Positions 10,530 to 20,670 are shown, counted from the stretch's first letter. The stretch: 64,000 bases of DNA from Ignavibacteria bacterium (GCA_016873845.1 VGVX01000004.1:39344-103343); one strand, 5' to 3'. Notes: generated from the sequence alone by a model not told the origin. Made by a program: numbers and translations.

Positions 10530-11882
10530 ATGAACATTCTTGCTGTGTTAAATGGATTGCTCGGAATCGGAGTAATCATCGGAATTGCATTTTTAATGTC
10601 TAATAATAAAAAGAGAGTCAACTGGCGGTTGGTCACCAGTGGTTTTCTAATTCAATTTATATTTGCAATTTTTCTAATGAAAGGTGATGCGATGGGGAGT
10701 TTCTTCTCACCTTTAGCATGGCCAAAACAATTTTTCGCTTGGGTGTCGAGCTTTTTCGTTCTCGTTTTGAATTTTACAACTGAAGGCGCAAAATTTGTTT
10801 TCGGGAAATTGGCACTTGGTCCTGGAAGCGTTGAAAGTCTTGGAGTGTTTTTCGCTTTTCAAGTCCTGCCCACAATAATATTTTTTGCGAGTTTAATGTC
10901 AGTTCTCTACTACCTCGGAGTAATGCAGCGAATTGTTCAAGGTATGGCTTGGATAATGGCAAAAGTGATGGGGACTAGCGGAGCTGAATCGCTTTCAAAT
11001 ACTGCCAACGTTTTCGTTGGGCAAACAGAAGCCCCATTGATGATTAGACCATTTTTGAAAGATTTAACAAACTCTGAACTTCTAACGATTATGGTTGGTG
11101 GAATGGCAACTATAGCTGGCGGAGTAATGGCTGCATATATTCAAATGTTAGGTTCTTCTTATGCTGAAGCACATAACTTAACTATTCAAGCTGCACAATT
11201 GAAATTTGCAACACAATTACTGGGAGCAAGTATTATGGCTGCTCCGGCTTCTCTCGCAATTTCTAAAATCATTTTCCCGGAAATTGGAGAACCGGTAACT
11301 AAAGGTACTGTGAAAATAAAAGTAGAAAAAAATGCCTCAAATGTTATTGAAGCTGCCGCGGCAGGTGCTTCAGATGGAATGAAACTCGCATTGAATGTCG
11401 GTGCAATGTTAATAGCTTTCATTGCCTTGATAGCATTGGCGAATTATTTGCTTGAATGGATAGGTAACTGGACTGGATTAAGTGCTTTAATAATGGAACA
11501 TTACAGCCAACCGCTTAATTTGCAAATTATATTTGGTTTAGTATTGCAATTTCTCGCGTTTGCTATCGGTGTGCCTTGGCAGGATGCGATTAATTTCGGG
11601 AGTCTCGTCGGTACAAAAATCGTTTTAAATGAATTTGTTGCATATCTTGATATGTCTGCAATGATCCAGCAAGGAAAATTAGTTTCAGAAAAGGCAATTA
11701 CCATGGCAACTTTTGCACTCTGTGGATTTGCAAACTTTTCTTCTATCGCGATCCAAATAGGTGGAATTTCTCCGCTTGCTCCGGAAAGACGAAAAGACCT
11801 TGCATCCTTGGGATTAAGAGCTGTTGCTGGCGGAACACTTGCAACTTTATTGACCGCTACCATTGCTGGATTCCTACTATAA
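10530..11882 (+). CDS. nupC: Concentrative nucleoside transporter (NupC/CNT family)
   Basis: A 450-residue polytopic inner-membrane transporter that imports nucleosides with H+ or Na+. The GQTEAPLMIRP motif (about residues 167-177) is the nucleoside-binding signature of the CNT family, and the C-terminal CGFANFSSIAIQIGG segment is the second conserved helical hairpin. Three bases separate it from tdk, and its stop overlaps the punA start by one base (TAATG). The gene order gives uptake and salvage in one message. Confidence 0.93.
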   Translation: MNILAVLNGLLGIGVIIGIAFLMSNNKKRVNWRLVTSGFLIQFIFAIFLMKGDAMGSFFSPLAWPKQFFAWVSSFFVLVLNFTTEGAKFVFGKLALGPGSVESLGVFFAFQVLPTIIFFASLMSVLYYLGVMQRIVQGMAWIMAKVMGTSGAESLSNTANVFVGQTEAPLMIRPFLKDLTNSELLTIMVGGMATIAGGVMAAYIQMLGSSYAEAHNLTIQAAQLKFATQLLGASIMAAPASLAISKIIFPEIGEPVTKGTVKIKVEKNASNVIEAAAAGASDGMKLALNVGAMLIAFIALIALANYLLEWIGNWTGLSALIMEHYSQPLNLQIIFGLVLQFLAFAIGVPWQDAINFGSLVGTKIVLNEFVAYLDMSAMIQQGKLVSEKAITMATFALCGFANFSSIAIQIGGISPLAPERRKDLASLGLRAVAGGTLATLLTATIAGFLL

Positions 11883-12682
11883 TGGAATTTGACGCAAATA
11901 AAATTATTTCATTCGTAAAAGATAATTTCAATAACATCTCAATTGATATTTCTATAATTCTTGGATCAGGATTAGGTGATTTTGCAGGACAACTCACAAA
12001 AGAAAAATCGATAAAAACTTCAGAAATTCCAAATTATCCTATTTCGACAGTCGTTGGTCATGCGGGTGAGATTATACTTTGTAAATATGAGCAAAAAAAT
12101 ATTCTTCTTTTTAAGGGCAGGATCCATCTTTACGAAGGATATAATATTTCGAAAATAATTCTTCCCACTCAAATTGCAATAGGAATGAATTCAAATTATT
12201 TGATTATTACAAATGCAGCTGGAGGAATTGCTGATGGAATGCAGCCAGGCGATCTCATGTTGATAACAGATATTTTTTTCCCACACTATAAATCTAAATT
12301 TACATCTTTAGGCGGTCATATTCGAAATTTGAACAAACTCCCAAAGGAATTGATGGAAATTGCTATTAAGGTGAGTCAGAGAGAAAATATTGAATTAAAA
12401 AATGGTACTTACGCATTTTCACTCGGACCAAGTTATGAGACGCCCGCTGAAATTCAATTCTTGAAAAAAGCCGGCTGTGATGCTGTTGGAATGTCGACAG
12501 TGCCTGAAATTATTTTCAGTCAAAATTCAAATATGAAAACAATTGGAATTTCATGCATTACTAATCTTGCAGCGGGAATATCCAAAACAAAACTCACTCA
12601 TGACGAAGTTACTGAAACCGCTAATCAGGCAAAATCAAAGTTCTCAGTTTTATTAAAAGAAATTATTAAGGAACTCCCTTAA
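11882..12682 (+). CDS. punA: Purine nucleoside phosphorylase
   Basis: A 266-residue trimeric-type purine nucleoside phosphorylase that splits purine nucleosides with phosphate to give the base and ribose 1-phosphate. The N-terminal ILGSGLGDFA phosphate loop, VGHAGEI, FKGRIHLYEGY, TNAAGGI, GPSYETPAEI and the VGMSTVPE specificity loop are all present. It is the last gene of the salvage operon and its 3' end overlaps convergent rsmE by 17 bases, so the two transcripts run into one another with no room for a terminator. Confidence 0.95.
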   Translation: MEFDANKIISFVKDNFNNISIDISIILGSGLGDFAGQLTKEKSIKTSEIPNYPISTVVGHAGEIILCKYEQKNILLFKGRIHLYEGYNISKIILPTQIAIGMNSNYLIITNAAGGIADGMQPGDLMLITDIFFPHYKSKFTSLGGHIRNLNKLPKELMEIAIKVSQRENIELKNGTYAFSLGPSYETPAEIQFLKKAGCDAVGMSTVPEIIFSQNSNMKTIGISCITNLAAGISKTKLTHDEVTETANQAKSKFSVLLKEIIKELP

Positions 12683-13394
12683 AAAGATTCTTGATTAACG
12701 ACAGCAGGGTGATTGCGGCTGTTTCACTTCTTAGTCGATTATCAGAAAGTTTCACCGGAATAGAATCTAAACGTGACAAAGTCTCTTTTTCTCTCTCAGA
12801 GAAATCTCCTTCAGGACCAACAATTAGATAAACAGAATCTGCAGAGAAAATATTCTTAACTGAAATTAAGTGTTCTAAAGTCTCTCCCTCGAAATCACCG
12901 TGAAAAATAACTGAATTACCTCTTTTTAAATTATCTATTCCTTCATCAAAATTTATCATAGAATGCAGAACAGGGAGAAACGGTTCGTGTGATTGTTTCA
13001 TTGCCGAAATTAAAACCTTCGTCCACCTTTCATGTTTGTCTGAGACTTTCAACGATTTTTCAGAAATAAATGGAATGATTTGGTTAACTCCAAGCTCAGT
13101 AAGTTTCTCGAGCATGAATTCAAATCTACTTGGATTTTTTATTACTGGTATTAGAAAATAGAACTGTGGTTTCTTCTTCTTGACTATTGTACGGCTAATA
13201 GTCGAGCATTCTACACTAAATTTTTTAATTGCAATTAATTCGCACTCGCAGGTCAGACCTTCGCCATTAGTTATTTCAACTCTATCACCGATATTTTTTC
13301 TCATAACTCCCGTGATGTGATGTGCTTCCTCGCCCTCAATGAAGAACTTGTCTTGGGTAATTTCAAGATTTGGAAAATAAAATCTATCCATCAA
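12666..13394 (-). CDS. rsmE: 16S rRNA (uracil-1498-N3)-methyltransferase RsmE
   Basis: A 242-residue SPOUT-class enzyme that methylates U1498 of 16S rRNA. The N-terminal PUA-like part carries EEAHHITGVMR, and the C-terminal SPOUT knot carries VGPEGDFSEREKE and LSDNRLRSETAAITLLS, where the cofactor binds. It overlaps the Omp85 gene upstream by four bases and is the last gene of the gcvP transcript. Length is normal for the family. Confidence 0.94.
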   Translation of the reverse strand: MMDRFYFPNLEITQDKFFIEGEEAHHITGVMRKNIGDRVEITNGEGLTCECELIAIKKFSVECSTISRTIVKKKKPQFYFLIPVIKNPSRFEFMLEKLTELGVNQIIPFISEKSLKVSDKHERWTKVLISAMKQSHEPFLPVLHSMINFDEGIDNLKRGNSVIFHGDFEGETLEHLISVKNIFSADSVYLIVGPEGDFSEREKETLSRLDSIPVKLSDNRLRSETAAITLLSLIKNLFKGVP

Positions 13395-14725
13395 AATGCA
13401 CTGCTTATGTCTAAAATAAATTGAGGTGAAAGTTTTTCATCTAAACCAAGATCAATTTTAAGTGATTTGTATGGAAGAATCACTATTGAAAAACCCGCAC
13501 CAAATCCTTTAATCATTTTCTGCTGTTTCCAATCCTGGCTGTTGAACCAAATTAATCCAGCATCAAAGAAAAGATGAAAATCAAGCAGTATGTTATAAGT
13601 CAACAATTCTTTTGGAATGAGAGGAAAATCAAATGCAACAATCTCATTCCTGATAAATGGAAAGCGAAATTCAAAACTCGACACAAGAGATGTGTGTCCC
13701 TCAAAATAATCGTAATAGAGTCCACGAATTCTCTCGTCAAAACCGATGAAACTGTTAGCATAATTTGGAATTACGGAACCAATGACTGTCCGTATCGCAT
13801 TTCTCATGCCAAAAATAAATTTAGATAATTGTATGTATTTCCTAAAATCTAAAGCTGCAACATGATAATTTACTTCCGATTCACCCATACCTTGCTTTTG
13901 ATATGCTATTCCAAGAAAGCTTCCACTGTTTGGATATACATTAAAATCCCTAGTGTCAAATCTATACTTTATTGCTGTATATATATTCCTATCGATACCT
14001 GCTGTTGAGACTGTCCTGCCAGGTTGATATTCCGGAACTTTTATATATTGAAAGCCCGCGGTTAAATTCACTTCATGAAATATCCCAAATTTTTTACCAA
14101 AATTAATTTCAGAGAAAAAGACATCTTCAGTATAATTTTGAGAATTAGTAATCGATCTTCGACTCTTATTTTTCCTTTTAATGAAGGATGTTTTCCCCTG
14201 CATGGTTAAATGCAACTCTTCATGTATCCATGGATGAGTGTAATCCATACTTACCCAAGGATCGTAACCAAGTACTCCGCCAAGAAACAGAGTTTCGTTC
14301 ATTCCGGTAAGATTTCTTACAGTTAAGCCGAGTCCATACGAAAGTTTTTTCCAGTCGCGTTCTCTAATTTCAAAAATTGGAACTGGCCAAATGTACCATG
14401 CTTCCTCCACCAGCACAACTAATTGAAAACCTGTATCCACCGGCACTAAAAGTAAATTTACTTGAGAAAATAATCCAAGACTTAGGATTCTACTTTCATC
14501 GTATCTTATGAGATCATCAGAAGCTATTGAACCGGTTTTAATCTGCATTTCACGGAGAATGACTTTTTCATTGGTAAGTTTATTTCCAATGATTTTGATA
14601 TCAGCAATGTAATACAATCGTGAGATGCTCTCAGCGTTTGTGTCTCTCAGTGTATCAACATCTTGACTGAAAATTTTCGTTGAAATAATGATTATAAAAA
14701 ATATGTATTTTATTATTACCCTCAC
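13391..14725 (-). CDS. Omp85-family outer membrane protein (BamA/TamA-like) with one POTRA domain
   Basis: A 444-residue protein with a signal peptide (first 20 residues, ending SQ). A single POTRA-like domain follows (IADIKIIGNKLTNEKVILRE at about residues 41-60, then LFSQVNLLL). The remainder is an antiparallel beta-barrel with alternating aromatic strands and a surface-antigen-type end in ...DISSAF, whose terminal phenylalanine fits barrel insertion. BamA has five POTRA domains and is near 800 residues, so this is a short accessory Omp85 protein, not the main BamA. Its cargo is unknown. It overlaps rsmE by four bases. Confidence 0.8.
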   Translation of the reverse strand: MRVIIKYIFFIIIISTKIFSQDVDTLRDTNAESISRLYYIADIKIIGNKLTNEKVILREMQIKTGSIASDDLIRYDESRILSLGLFSQVNLLLVPVDTGFQLVVLVEEAWYIWPVPIFEIRERDWKKLSYGLGLTVRNLTGMNETLFLGGVLGYDPWVSMDYTHPWIHEELHLTMQGKTSFIKRKNKSRRSITNSQNYTEDVFFSEINFGKKFGIFHEVNLTAGFQYIKVPEYQPGRTVSTAGIDRNIYTAIKYRFDTRDFNVYPNSGSFLGIAYQKQGMGESEVNYHVAALDFRKYIQLSKFIFGMRNAIRTVIGSVIPNYANSFIGFDERIRGLYYDYFEGHTSLVSSFEFRFPFIRNEIVAFDFPLIPKELLTYNILLDFHLFFDAGLIWFNSQDWKQQKMIKGFGAGFSIVILPYKSLKIDLGLDEKLSPQFILDISSAF

Positions 14726-14743
14726 TTAATCAATTATTTTTGA

Positions 14744-15136
14744 CTAAAAATTACAATTCCTGTATTCAACGGCAATACAGTGATTCATCACAACCTGCAT
14801 TCCTGCAGCGATAGCTTTACTGCGCGCGTGCTCATTTTCGACACCAAGCTGCATCCAGATCACTTTTGCTCCAACTTCGATTGCTTCATCAACAATTTCA
14901 TCAACAAATTCCGAGCGGCGAAAAATATCAACAATGTCCACCTTAAAAGGTACTTCCTTTAATGATTTATAAACTTTGAAACCATTAAAATCCTTCTCAA
15001 TAGGATTTACACCAACAACATTATATCCTTTATCTCTTAAAAAATTCGCAATTAATCCGGAATCCCTTCCTAGCTTGCTCGATATTCCGACAACCGCAAT
15101 ATTTTTTGCATGTTTTAATATTTCACAGTAATCCAT
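14744..15136 (-). CDS. CoA-binding domain protein (YccU-like)
   Basis: A 130-residue single-domain Rossmann protein. The N-terminal IAVVGISSKLGRDSG loop and the VVGVNP strand-turn are the CoA_binding_2 signature, and the C-terminal VMNHCIAVEY segment ends the family domain. Homologs bind CoA, but a reaction has not been assigned to this small form to my knowledge. It lies five bases after gcvP and 18 before the Omp85 gene, so it is within the gcvP transcript. Confidence 0.85.
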   Translation of the reverse strand: MDYCEILKHAKNIAVVGISSKLGRDSGLIANFLRDKGYNVVGVNPIEKDFNGFKVYKSLKEVPFKVDIVDIFRRSEFVDEIVDEAIEVGAKVIWMQLGVENEHARSKAIAAGMQVVMNHCIAVEYRNCNF

Positions 15137-15141
15137 AGTTA

Positions 15142-18045
15142 TTAATCCAATTTTTGATCTATTTCATATGAACTTATTGGTTCACAGCTGCAAACGAGAT
15201 TTCTATCTCCGTGGGCGCTGTTAATGCGTCCGACATAGGGCCAAAATTTATTTCGTTTTGTCCATTCAGCTGGAAAGGCAGCCTTTTCTCTTGAATATTT
15301 ATGATTCCAAGTGTCCGAGACTACATCCAGCGAGGTATGCGGCGCATTTTTTAAAACATTATCAACTTTATCAGAATTCCCACGTTCAATTTCTTTGATT
15401 TCCTGACGAATCATTATCATTGCATTGCAGAAACGGTCGAGTTCATATTTGCTTTCACTCTCTGTCGGTTCAACCATTAATGTACCTGGAACGGGAAATG
15501 AAACTGTTGGTGCATGAAATCCATAGTCCATTAGTCTCTTTGCAATATCTTCAACTTCGATATTTGCCGTTGATTTAAATTCACGCATATCGAAGATCAG
15601 CTCGTGTGCAACTCTACCTTTGCTTCCTGTATAAAGAACTCTGAAATGTTTTTCAAGTTTAGCTTTGATGTAATTCGCATTAAGGATTGCTGTCTCAGTT
15701 GCTTTTTTGAGTCCCTTACTTCCCATCATTTTGATATAAGCGTGAGAGATGATCAGAACATTGGCGCTTCCCCAAGGTGCCGCCGAGATAGATGATATTC
15801 CCTTTTCGCCGCCTACCGAAATTATCGGATGTGAAGGGAGAAATTGTTTCAAATGTTCAGCAACTGCAATTGGTCCAACGCCTGGACCACCGCCGCCATG
15901 AGGAATCGCAAAAGTCTTATGAAGATTCAAATGACAAACATCCGCACCCATTAATTTTGGAGTAGTAAATCCTAGCTGAGCATTTAAATTTGCACCATCC
16001 ATATAAACTTGCCCGCCGTTCTTATGAACGATTTTGCAAATATCAATTATGTTTTCTTCAAATACTCCGTGTGTTGATGGATATGTAACCATTAATGAAG
16101 AAAGGTTTTCTTTGTTCTGCTCTGCTTTAACTATCAAGTCATTTACATCAATATTTCCCTTTTCATCGCATTTCACTACAACCACTTTCATTCCTGCCAT
16201 GACTGCACTGGCAGGATTAGTTCCATGAGCAGATGAAGGGATTAAAACAACGTTCCGTTTTGATTCACCCTTGCTGTGATGAAATGCACGAATTACCATT
16301 AATCCAGCAAATTCGCCTTGTGCTCCCGAATTTGGCTGCAACGAAACAGCAGCAAAACCTGTAATCGCGGCGAGATCATATTCTAACTCTTTTATAATTT
16401 GTTGATAACCCTCAGTCTGATCCAGCGGAACGAATGGATGAATATTTGTGAATTCGGGAAAAGTTACGCCCAGCATCTCTGAGGCTGCATTTAATTTCAT
16501 AGTGCATGAGCCAAGCGGGATCATGGACGTCGTTAGTGACAAATCTCGATTCTCAAGCGATTTAATATATCTTAGCAGTTCTGTTTCTGAAAGATTTGAT
16601 TTGAAAACTTTCTGCGTTAAAAAATTGCTTTTTCGCCTGAGATTGGTTTTGACACTACTTTCAACTTCCAGATCCAACTTCTCAAAACTAAGGGAAGTGC
16701 TCGTATCGATCCCTTTGGCCATTACTTCTAAAATTTCTTTTACATCTGCTACTGAAGTAGTTTCATCAAGAGAAATCCCGATCAGTCTATTTTCAAAATA
16801 CCTGAAATTTATTTTCTTCTCAGCGGCAGTTTTTTTTATCCGTTCTATTTTATCGGTTTGATTTTCTAGATCAATTATAAGAGTATCAAAAAATTGAGCG
16901 TTCAATTGTCTAATATTCAATTGTTTTAAGCCAGAGTTGAGAAGATTAGTAAGCTTGTGTACTCGTTCAGCAATTTTTTGGATCCCCTCGGGTCCGTGAT
17001 AAACAGCATACATCCCCGCCATAATGGCAAGAAGCACTTGAGCCGTACAGATGTTGCTCGTTGCTTTCTCACGTTTGATATGCTGCTCACGAGTTTGCAG
17101 CGCCATTCTAAGTGCGGGCCTGCCGTGAACATCTATTGATGCACCAATAATTCTTCCTGGAATGATCCTCTTGAATTCTTCCTTACATGCGAAATATGCT
17201 GCGTGCGGACCACCAAAACCCATTGGCACTCCGAAGCGTTGGGTTGAACCAACAACAATATCCGCTCCAAATTCACCGGGGGGTTTAAGCAAAGCTAAAC
17301 TTAAAATATCCGCAGCAACGATTTTATTTATCTTAATTGCATCTGCTTTAGAAAAGAAATCTGAATAATCATTAACCGAACCTTTTCCAGATGGATATTG
17401 AACCAATAATCCAAAAAAATCATCTGTCAGTTTTAGCTCATCGTATTTCCCAACAACAATCTCAATTCCTTGTGGAACTGCACGGGTTTGTAAGACGGCT
17501 AAAGTTTGGGGGAAGACATCTTCATCGACAAAAAATTTATTAGTATTCTTTTTTGAACTTCTTGAATACGCGAATGAAACATTCATCGCTTCAGCGGCAG
17601 CAGTTGCTTCATCAAGCAAAGAAGCGTTCGCTATCGGCATTGATGTCAATTCCATTACCATTGTTTGATAATTTATCAAAGCTTCGAGACGTCCTTGAGA
17701 AATTTCTGCTTGATATGGTGTGTATTGCGTGTACCATCCGGGATTTTCGAGAACGTTTCGCTGAATTGCTGCTGGCAGGATCGTATTGTAATAACCCATC
17801 CCAATATAAGATTTAAAGACTTTATTTTTTTGAGCAGTTTGCCTCAGCTTATTCAAATATTCAAACTCACTAAGTGACTGGTCGAGTGAAATTTCTTCTT
17901 TAAGTCTAATTTGAGGGGGAATAGTTTCCTCTATCAGGGTGTCAATCGATTCAGCACCGACTTCATAAAGCATTTCTTTTATATCATTTTCATTCAATCC
18001 GATGTGACGATTTACAAATCTATCGGGATGGTTAAAGGAATTCAT
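15142..18045 (-). CDS. gcvP: Glycine dehydrogenase (decarboxylating), glycine cleavage P-protein
   Basis: A 967-residue single-chain P-protein, the fused form with two halves; the split gcvPA/gcvPB form is shorter. It decarboxylates glycine and passes the aminomethyl group to lipoyl-GcvH. The PLP-binding lysine lies in [18 protein letters not shown], followed by the glycine-rich loop. The N-terminus [14 protein letters not shown] and the [19 protein letters not shown] segment are standard. No gcvH or gcvT is nearby. The start at 18045 follows AAAGGTAC. A -7 promoter element lies about 50 bases upstream. Confidence 0.97.
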   Translation of the reverse strand: MNSFNHPDRFVNRHIGLNENDIKEMLYEVGAESIDTLIEETIPPQIRLKEEISLDQSLSEFEYLNKLRQTAQKNKVFKSYIGMGYYNTILPAAIQRNVLENPGWYTQYTPYQAEISQGRLEALINYQTMVMELTSMPIANASLLDEATAAAEAMNVSFAYSRSSKKNTNKFFVDEDVFPQTLAVLQTRAVPQGIEIVVGKYDELKLTDDFFGLLVQYPSGKGSVNDYSDFFSKADAIKINKIVAADILSLALLKPPGEFGADIVVGSTQRFGVPMGFGGPHAAYFACKEEFKRIIPGRIIGASIDVHGRPALRMALQTREQHIKREKATSNICTAQVLLAIMAGMYAVYHGPEGIQKIAERVHKLTNLLNSGLKQLNIRQLNAQFFDTLIIDLENQTDKIERIKKTAAEKKINFRYFENRLIGISLDETTSVADVKEILEVMAKGIDTSTSLSFEKLDLEVESSVKTNLRRKSNFLTQKVFKSNLSETELLRYIKSLENRDLSLTTSMIPLGSCTMKLNAASEMLGVTFPEFTNIHPFVPLDQTEGYQQIIKELEYDLAAITGFAAVSLQPNSGAQGEFAGLMVIRAFHHSKGESKRNVVLIPSSAHGTNPASAVMAGMKVVVVKCDEKGNIDVNDLIVKAEQNKENLSSLMVTYPSTHGVFEENIIDICKIVHKNGGQVYMDGANLNAQLGFTTPKLMGADVCHLNLHKTFAIPHGGGGPGVGPIAVAEHLKQFLPSHPIISVGGEKGISSISAAPWGSANVLIISHAYIKMMGSKGLKKATETAILNANYIKAKLEKHFRVLYTGSKGRVAHELIFDMREFKSTANIEVEDIAKRLMDYGFHAPTVSFPVPGTLMVEPTESESKYELDRFCNAMIMIRQEIKEIERGNSDKVDNVLKNAPHTSLDVVSDTWNHKYSREKAAFPAEWTKRNKFWPYVGRINSAHGDRNLVCSCEPISSYEIDQKLD

Positions 18046-18097
18046 TTAGCAGTACCTTTCGCGATCAATGTAATTAGAAATAAGCAATTTGTAGTTA

Positions 18098-18105
18098 CAA
18101 ATATA
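18098..18105 (-). promoter_or_regulatory. Probable -7 element of the gcvP promoter
   Basis: On the minus strand this reads TATATTTG, a perfect TAnnTTTG. No clear TTTG lies 19-21 bases upstream, so the call rests on one box and on its position about 53 bases before the gcvP start. Confidence 0.35.
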
Positions 18106-18145
18106 AGAAAAATGTCGTTTAGCTGATGGATTGTGGCTTTTAGAA

Positions 18146-18290
18146 TTGAAGAAAGACTAAGACTGAGACTAAGGCTAAGAGAAGAATTGATGTCGTCACC
18201 GACCGGTCGGTGACGACAGATAGTCCATTCAGCCTCAACCTTAGCCTTTGCCTCAGTCTTGACCTCAATCTCAGCTTTTGCCTCTGCCCC
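18146..18290. repeat. Inverted purine-rich hexamer repeats around a perfect palindrome
   Basis: The left arm (18146-18186) is a degenerate six-base repeat of the form AAGACT/GAGACT/AAGGCT. The right arm (18231-18290) is the same kind of repeat on the opposite strand, reading GAGGTCAAGACTGAGGCA on the minus strand. The arms point at each other and flank a central palindrome at 18191-18218. A translation of the region yields only LSLSLS or EAKAEI runs, so it is not coding. This is the main content of the 497-base gap between gcvP and the accessory genes. Confidence 0.8.
18191..18218. repeat. Perfect 28-bp palindrome
   Basis: The left half is TGTCGTCACCGACC and the right half is its exact reverse complement, with no spacer. 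It is GC-rich against AT-rich surroundings. It could form a cruciform, or a very stable hairpin in RNA, or be a dimer-binding site. No poly-T tract follows on either strand, so a simple intrinsic terminator is unlikely. Confidence 0.9.
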
Positions 18291-18542
18291 ACCAACTTGA
18301 CAATACAAATGAATTTAATTAAAATCGCACAAAGTTAAGTGGAAAATGAAGTGAATATCCGTAAAACCGGCAATGATTCTATGACAAAGCCAGTTCAAAA
18401 TATAACTCGAATTAAATGTTCGCATATCACACCTCTACTGGGGAGATGTACACAATATTGCGTTGTTGCAAATTTTAATTGTCATGCTCTCACACGCAAT
18501 ATAAAAGTAAAAGTTTTTAACATTATACTCTAAGGATAAAAG

Positions 18543-18946
18543 ATGATCACACCAGAAAAACTCAAAGATATTCAGAGGAAGGCATTAGCGGCAGTCGCTG
18601 ATATGCCAGAGGGCGATTTGAAGACAAAGGCTTTTGAAGTCTTCCTTCAACATCTGCTCACCTCCGAAAGCTCTATAACTCTGGCAAAGTCAACAACTCC
18701 AGGGAAGATACTTGAGAAGGCTAAGAAATCTTCTAGGGCACCCGGCACTGTGAAAAGTAGAATTCTTCTATTGAAAGATGAAAAATTCTTCGAGGTTCCA
18801 CGAACAATCAGAGAGGTTAAAGATGAACTACACGTTCACGGTGGATTCATCCAAACACAGCTCTAAGCGGTGCCTTGCAAGGTCTCGTACGAGAAAGACA
18901 TCTTCGCAGAATCAAGGACAAAATCTGGAAATATGTCAATCCATAA
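18543..18946 (+). pseudogene. Winged-helix-like hypothetical gene, frameshifted
   Basis: The reading frame from ATG 18543 encodes 107 residues and stops at 18866. The -1 (or +2) frame then continues without a gap into TALSGALQGLVRERHLRRIK and stops at 18946, giving a full product of about 134 residues. The break falls at ACACA near 18855-18859, where removing one AC dinucleotide restores a continuous frame. The C-terminal half (RTIREVKDEL, LVRERHLRRI) resembles a small winged-helix domain; the N-terminus is helical. An AAGGAT site precedes the start. It lies 21 bases before a second damaged gene. A sequencing error is possible but I favour a real lesion because its neighbour is also broken. 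Confidence 0.65.
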
Positions 18947-18967
18947 CTCATAGAAGGAAATTCCAGA

Positions 18968-19738
18968 ATGGGTCCTCGTGAACTTACTGAGGTTGGCGAT
19001 TTGGTCGATATTTTACCGACTATTTTAGATTCTATCACCACTGCACAACTTGACTATTCGAATCCCAACACGAAAACCTTTCGTTCAAACATAGCTGAGT
19101 TACGTTCCAAAGCAAACGAACTTGTAGGTATATATCCGCGAGAATCGTTTCTATTAGCAAATAAAGCTATAAAACGTTTTGCAAATAAAGTTAACACTAT
19201 TGTTCAAACTTTCCCAGGAGACGTTGTTATATAGAAGAATAATGTTGAGGAATTGAAAACTATCTGGCATCTTGAGGTACGGCCTTCAATCTATTCTCTT
19301 GAGCTTGCTCTTGCAGTTACTGGAGGCGTATACCTACCTGAGGAACCAGCATTATTCCGGGGCAAAGAAAGAATATTTCGTGACATTGCCATTGAGGTAA
19401 ACATATGCTATAGAAATGGAGCCTCAAATGCTTGCAGTGTCTTACTACGTAGGCTCGTAGTGAGTCTTATAATCAAGGTCCATCAAAATAGGGGCACAGT
19501 TACTATTGCAACAAACCCAACAAATGGTAAGTTCTATAAATTAGATAAACTCATAGATGATATTCGAGCCACTAATCTATTCACTCTATCTCAGAATGCA
19601 CTTGATGCTCTTCCTGAATTAAAAAGACTTGGTGATTGGGGTGCACATAATAGAAATATTTTTGTTAATCGAACTGATCTAGATAATATTAAAACAAATG
19701 CAAGGTTATGTTTCGAAGAACTTTTGCGTTTAACATAA
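18968..19738 (+). pseudogene. DUF4145/HEPN-like hypothetical gene interrupted by an in-frame TAG
   Basis: From ATG 18968 the frame runs 88 codons to TAG at 19232-19234, then continues in the same frame with no further stop to 19738 (about 256 codons in all). Downstream of the TAG the protein holds NACSVLLRRLV, YKLDKLIDDI and a RLGDWGAHNRNI motif, which resembles the LGNxAHN-type motif of DUF4145 proteins, a HEPN-like helical family often linked to abortive-infection or restriction loci. The upstream half is helical (PRESFLLANKAIKRFANKV). A TTG at 19253 could start a shorter product, but it lacks a ribosome-binding site. AGAAGGAAA precedes the first ATG. Confidence 0.6.
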
Positions 19739-19798
19739 ATAAAATAAGAGCACGGCAACTAACAAACAAAAACACGACGCTCAAGCAAAGTTTCCTGT

Positions 19799-19828
19799 GC
19801 GATTCTTCGCCTTTTAGTCTCGAATCGC
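19799..19828. repeat. Inverted repeat (7-bp stem) downstream of the accessory genes
   Basis: GCGATTC at 19799-19805 and GAATCGC at 19822-19828 are exact inverted copies around a 16-base loop. No T-run follows, so terminator function for either flanking transcript is unproven. The 162-base gap between the damaged genes and rnc holds nothing else I can name. Confidence 0.4.
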
Positions 19829-19900
19829 CCAACGCGGTTGCTCTCAATAAATGGATTTATAATAGTCCGCAACAGTATGTCATTTTTGTGCAAGACGTTA

Positions 19901-20665
19901 TTACACCAACCTCAACTTTTCGAGAGCTTTAAGTGCAGCTAATTGCTCGGCAGTTTTTTTCGTTGAACCTTTACCTTCACCAAAACTTACGTCTCCGATC
20001 ATTACATGAATTGTGAATGTTTTTGAGTGGTGCGGACCTTCTTCTGAGACAACTTGATAATTTGGGACAAGCATCTTCTGCGCTTGAGTGAATTCCAGTA
20101 AACGACTCTTGTAGTTTTTATCGTCCGAGATAATTAGTAGACCTTTATTTGGACGAATGATGTATTTATGAATTAGCAGCTTTGCTTGTTCAAGTCCTTG
20201 GTCCAGATAAATTGCACCGACCAGTGCTTCGAGTGCATCGGAAATCATCGACTTAGCCCCGCCTCGAAATGCAATTCTTGCATTTTCACTCATGAAAAGA
20301 ATTTCTTCGAGCTTAAGTTTTTCACCGGTATGAGCTAAAATTTCACGGTTCACAAATCTCGATCGGATCTTAGTCATAAATCCTTCTTCTTCTTTTTTGA
20401 ACCTGCTAAAGATGTACTCCCCGATTACAAGATTTAAAATTGAATCGCCTAAGAATTCTAATCTTTCATTAGAGCGGAAGCTGTGTTTGGAAATTTTGTG
20501 GTGTGCTGCTGAGCGGTGAGTGAGTGCTTCAAAAAAAATATCTGGATCTTTTATTTTTGATCCAATAATTTTTTCTAACCGCTTAATTCTAATTTCATCA
20601 CTAACAGAAGATTCTGTCTTCTTTAGTGAGATACCATTCAAGAGGCGGGATATAAATTTAGGCAC
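19901..20665 (-). CDS. rnc: Ribonuclease III
   Basis: A 254-residue double-strand-specific endoribonuclease. The catalytic signature is ERLEFLGDSILNLVIGEY (about residues 67-84), and the second acidic cluster is in SDALEALVGAIYLDQG. The C-terminal double-stranded-RNA-binding domain begins near KSRLLEFTQ and ends GSTKKTAEQLAALKALEKL. The N-terminal extension of about 30 residues before the RNase domain is slightly longer than in Escherichia coli. It is five bases after fabF, the common acpP-fabF-rnc order, and is the last gene of the lipid operon. Confidence 0.97.
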   Translation of the reverse strand: MPKFISRLLNGISLKKTESSVSDEIRIKRLEKIIGSKIKDPDIFFEALTHRSAAHHKISKHSFRSNERLEFLGDSILNLVIGEYIFSRFKKEEEGFMTKIRSRFVNREILAHTGEKLKLEEILFMSENARIAFRGGAKSMISDALEALVGAIYLDQGLEQAKLLIHKYIIRPNKGLLIISDDKNYKSRLLEFTQAQKMLVPNYQVVSEEGPHHSKTFTIHVMIGDVSFGEGKGSTKKTAEQLAALKALEKLRLV

Positions 20666-20670
20666 AAACC

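Noticed and set aside
18042..18308. Open frame on the minus strand over the palindrome with LSLSLS and EAKAEI runs
   Set aside because: The protein is only a translation of the hexamer repeats; it has no ribosome-binding site and no domain.
18339..18533. 64-residue plus-strand open frame before the damaged gene pair
   Set aside because: No recognisable motif, no ribosome-binding site and a composition like non-coding DNA.
19740..19900. Integron attC-like site after the damaged pair (GCCCAAC core and GTTAAGT at 18332)
   Set aside because: The two short cores can occur by chance and the paired inner arms of an attC hairpin are absent; no integrase is in the window.
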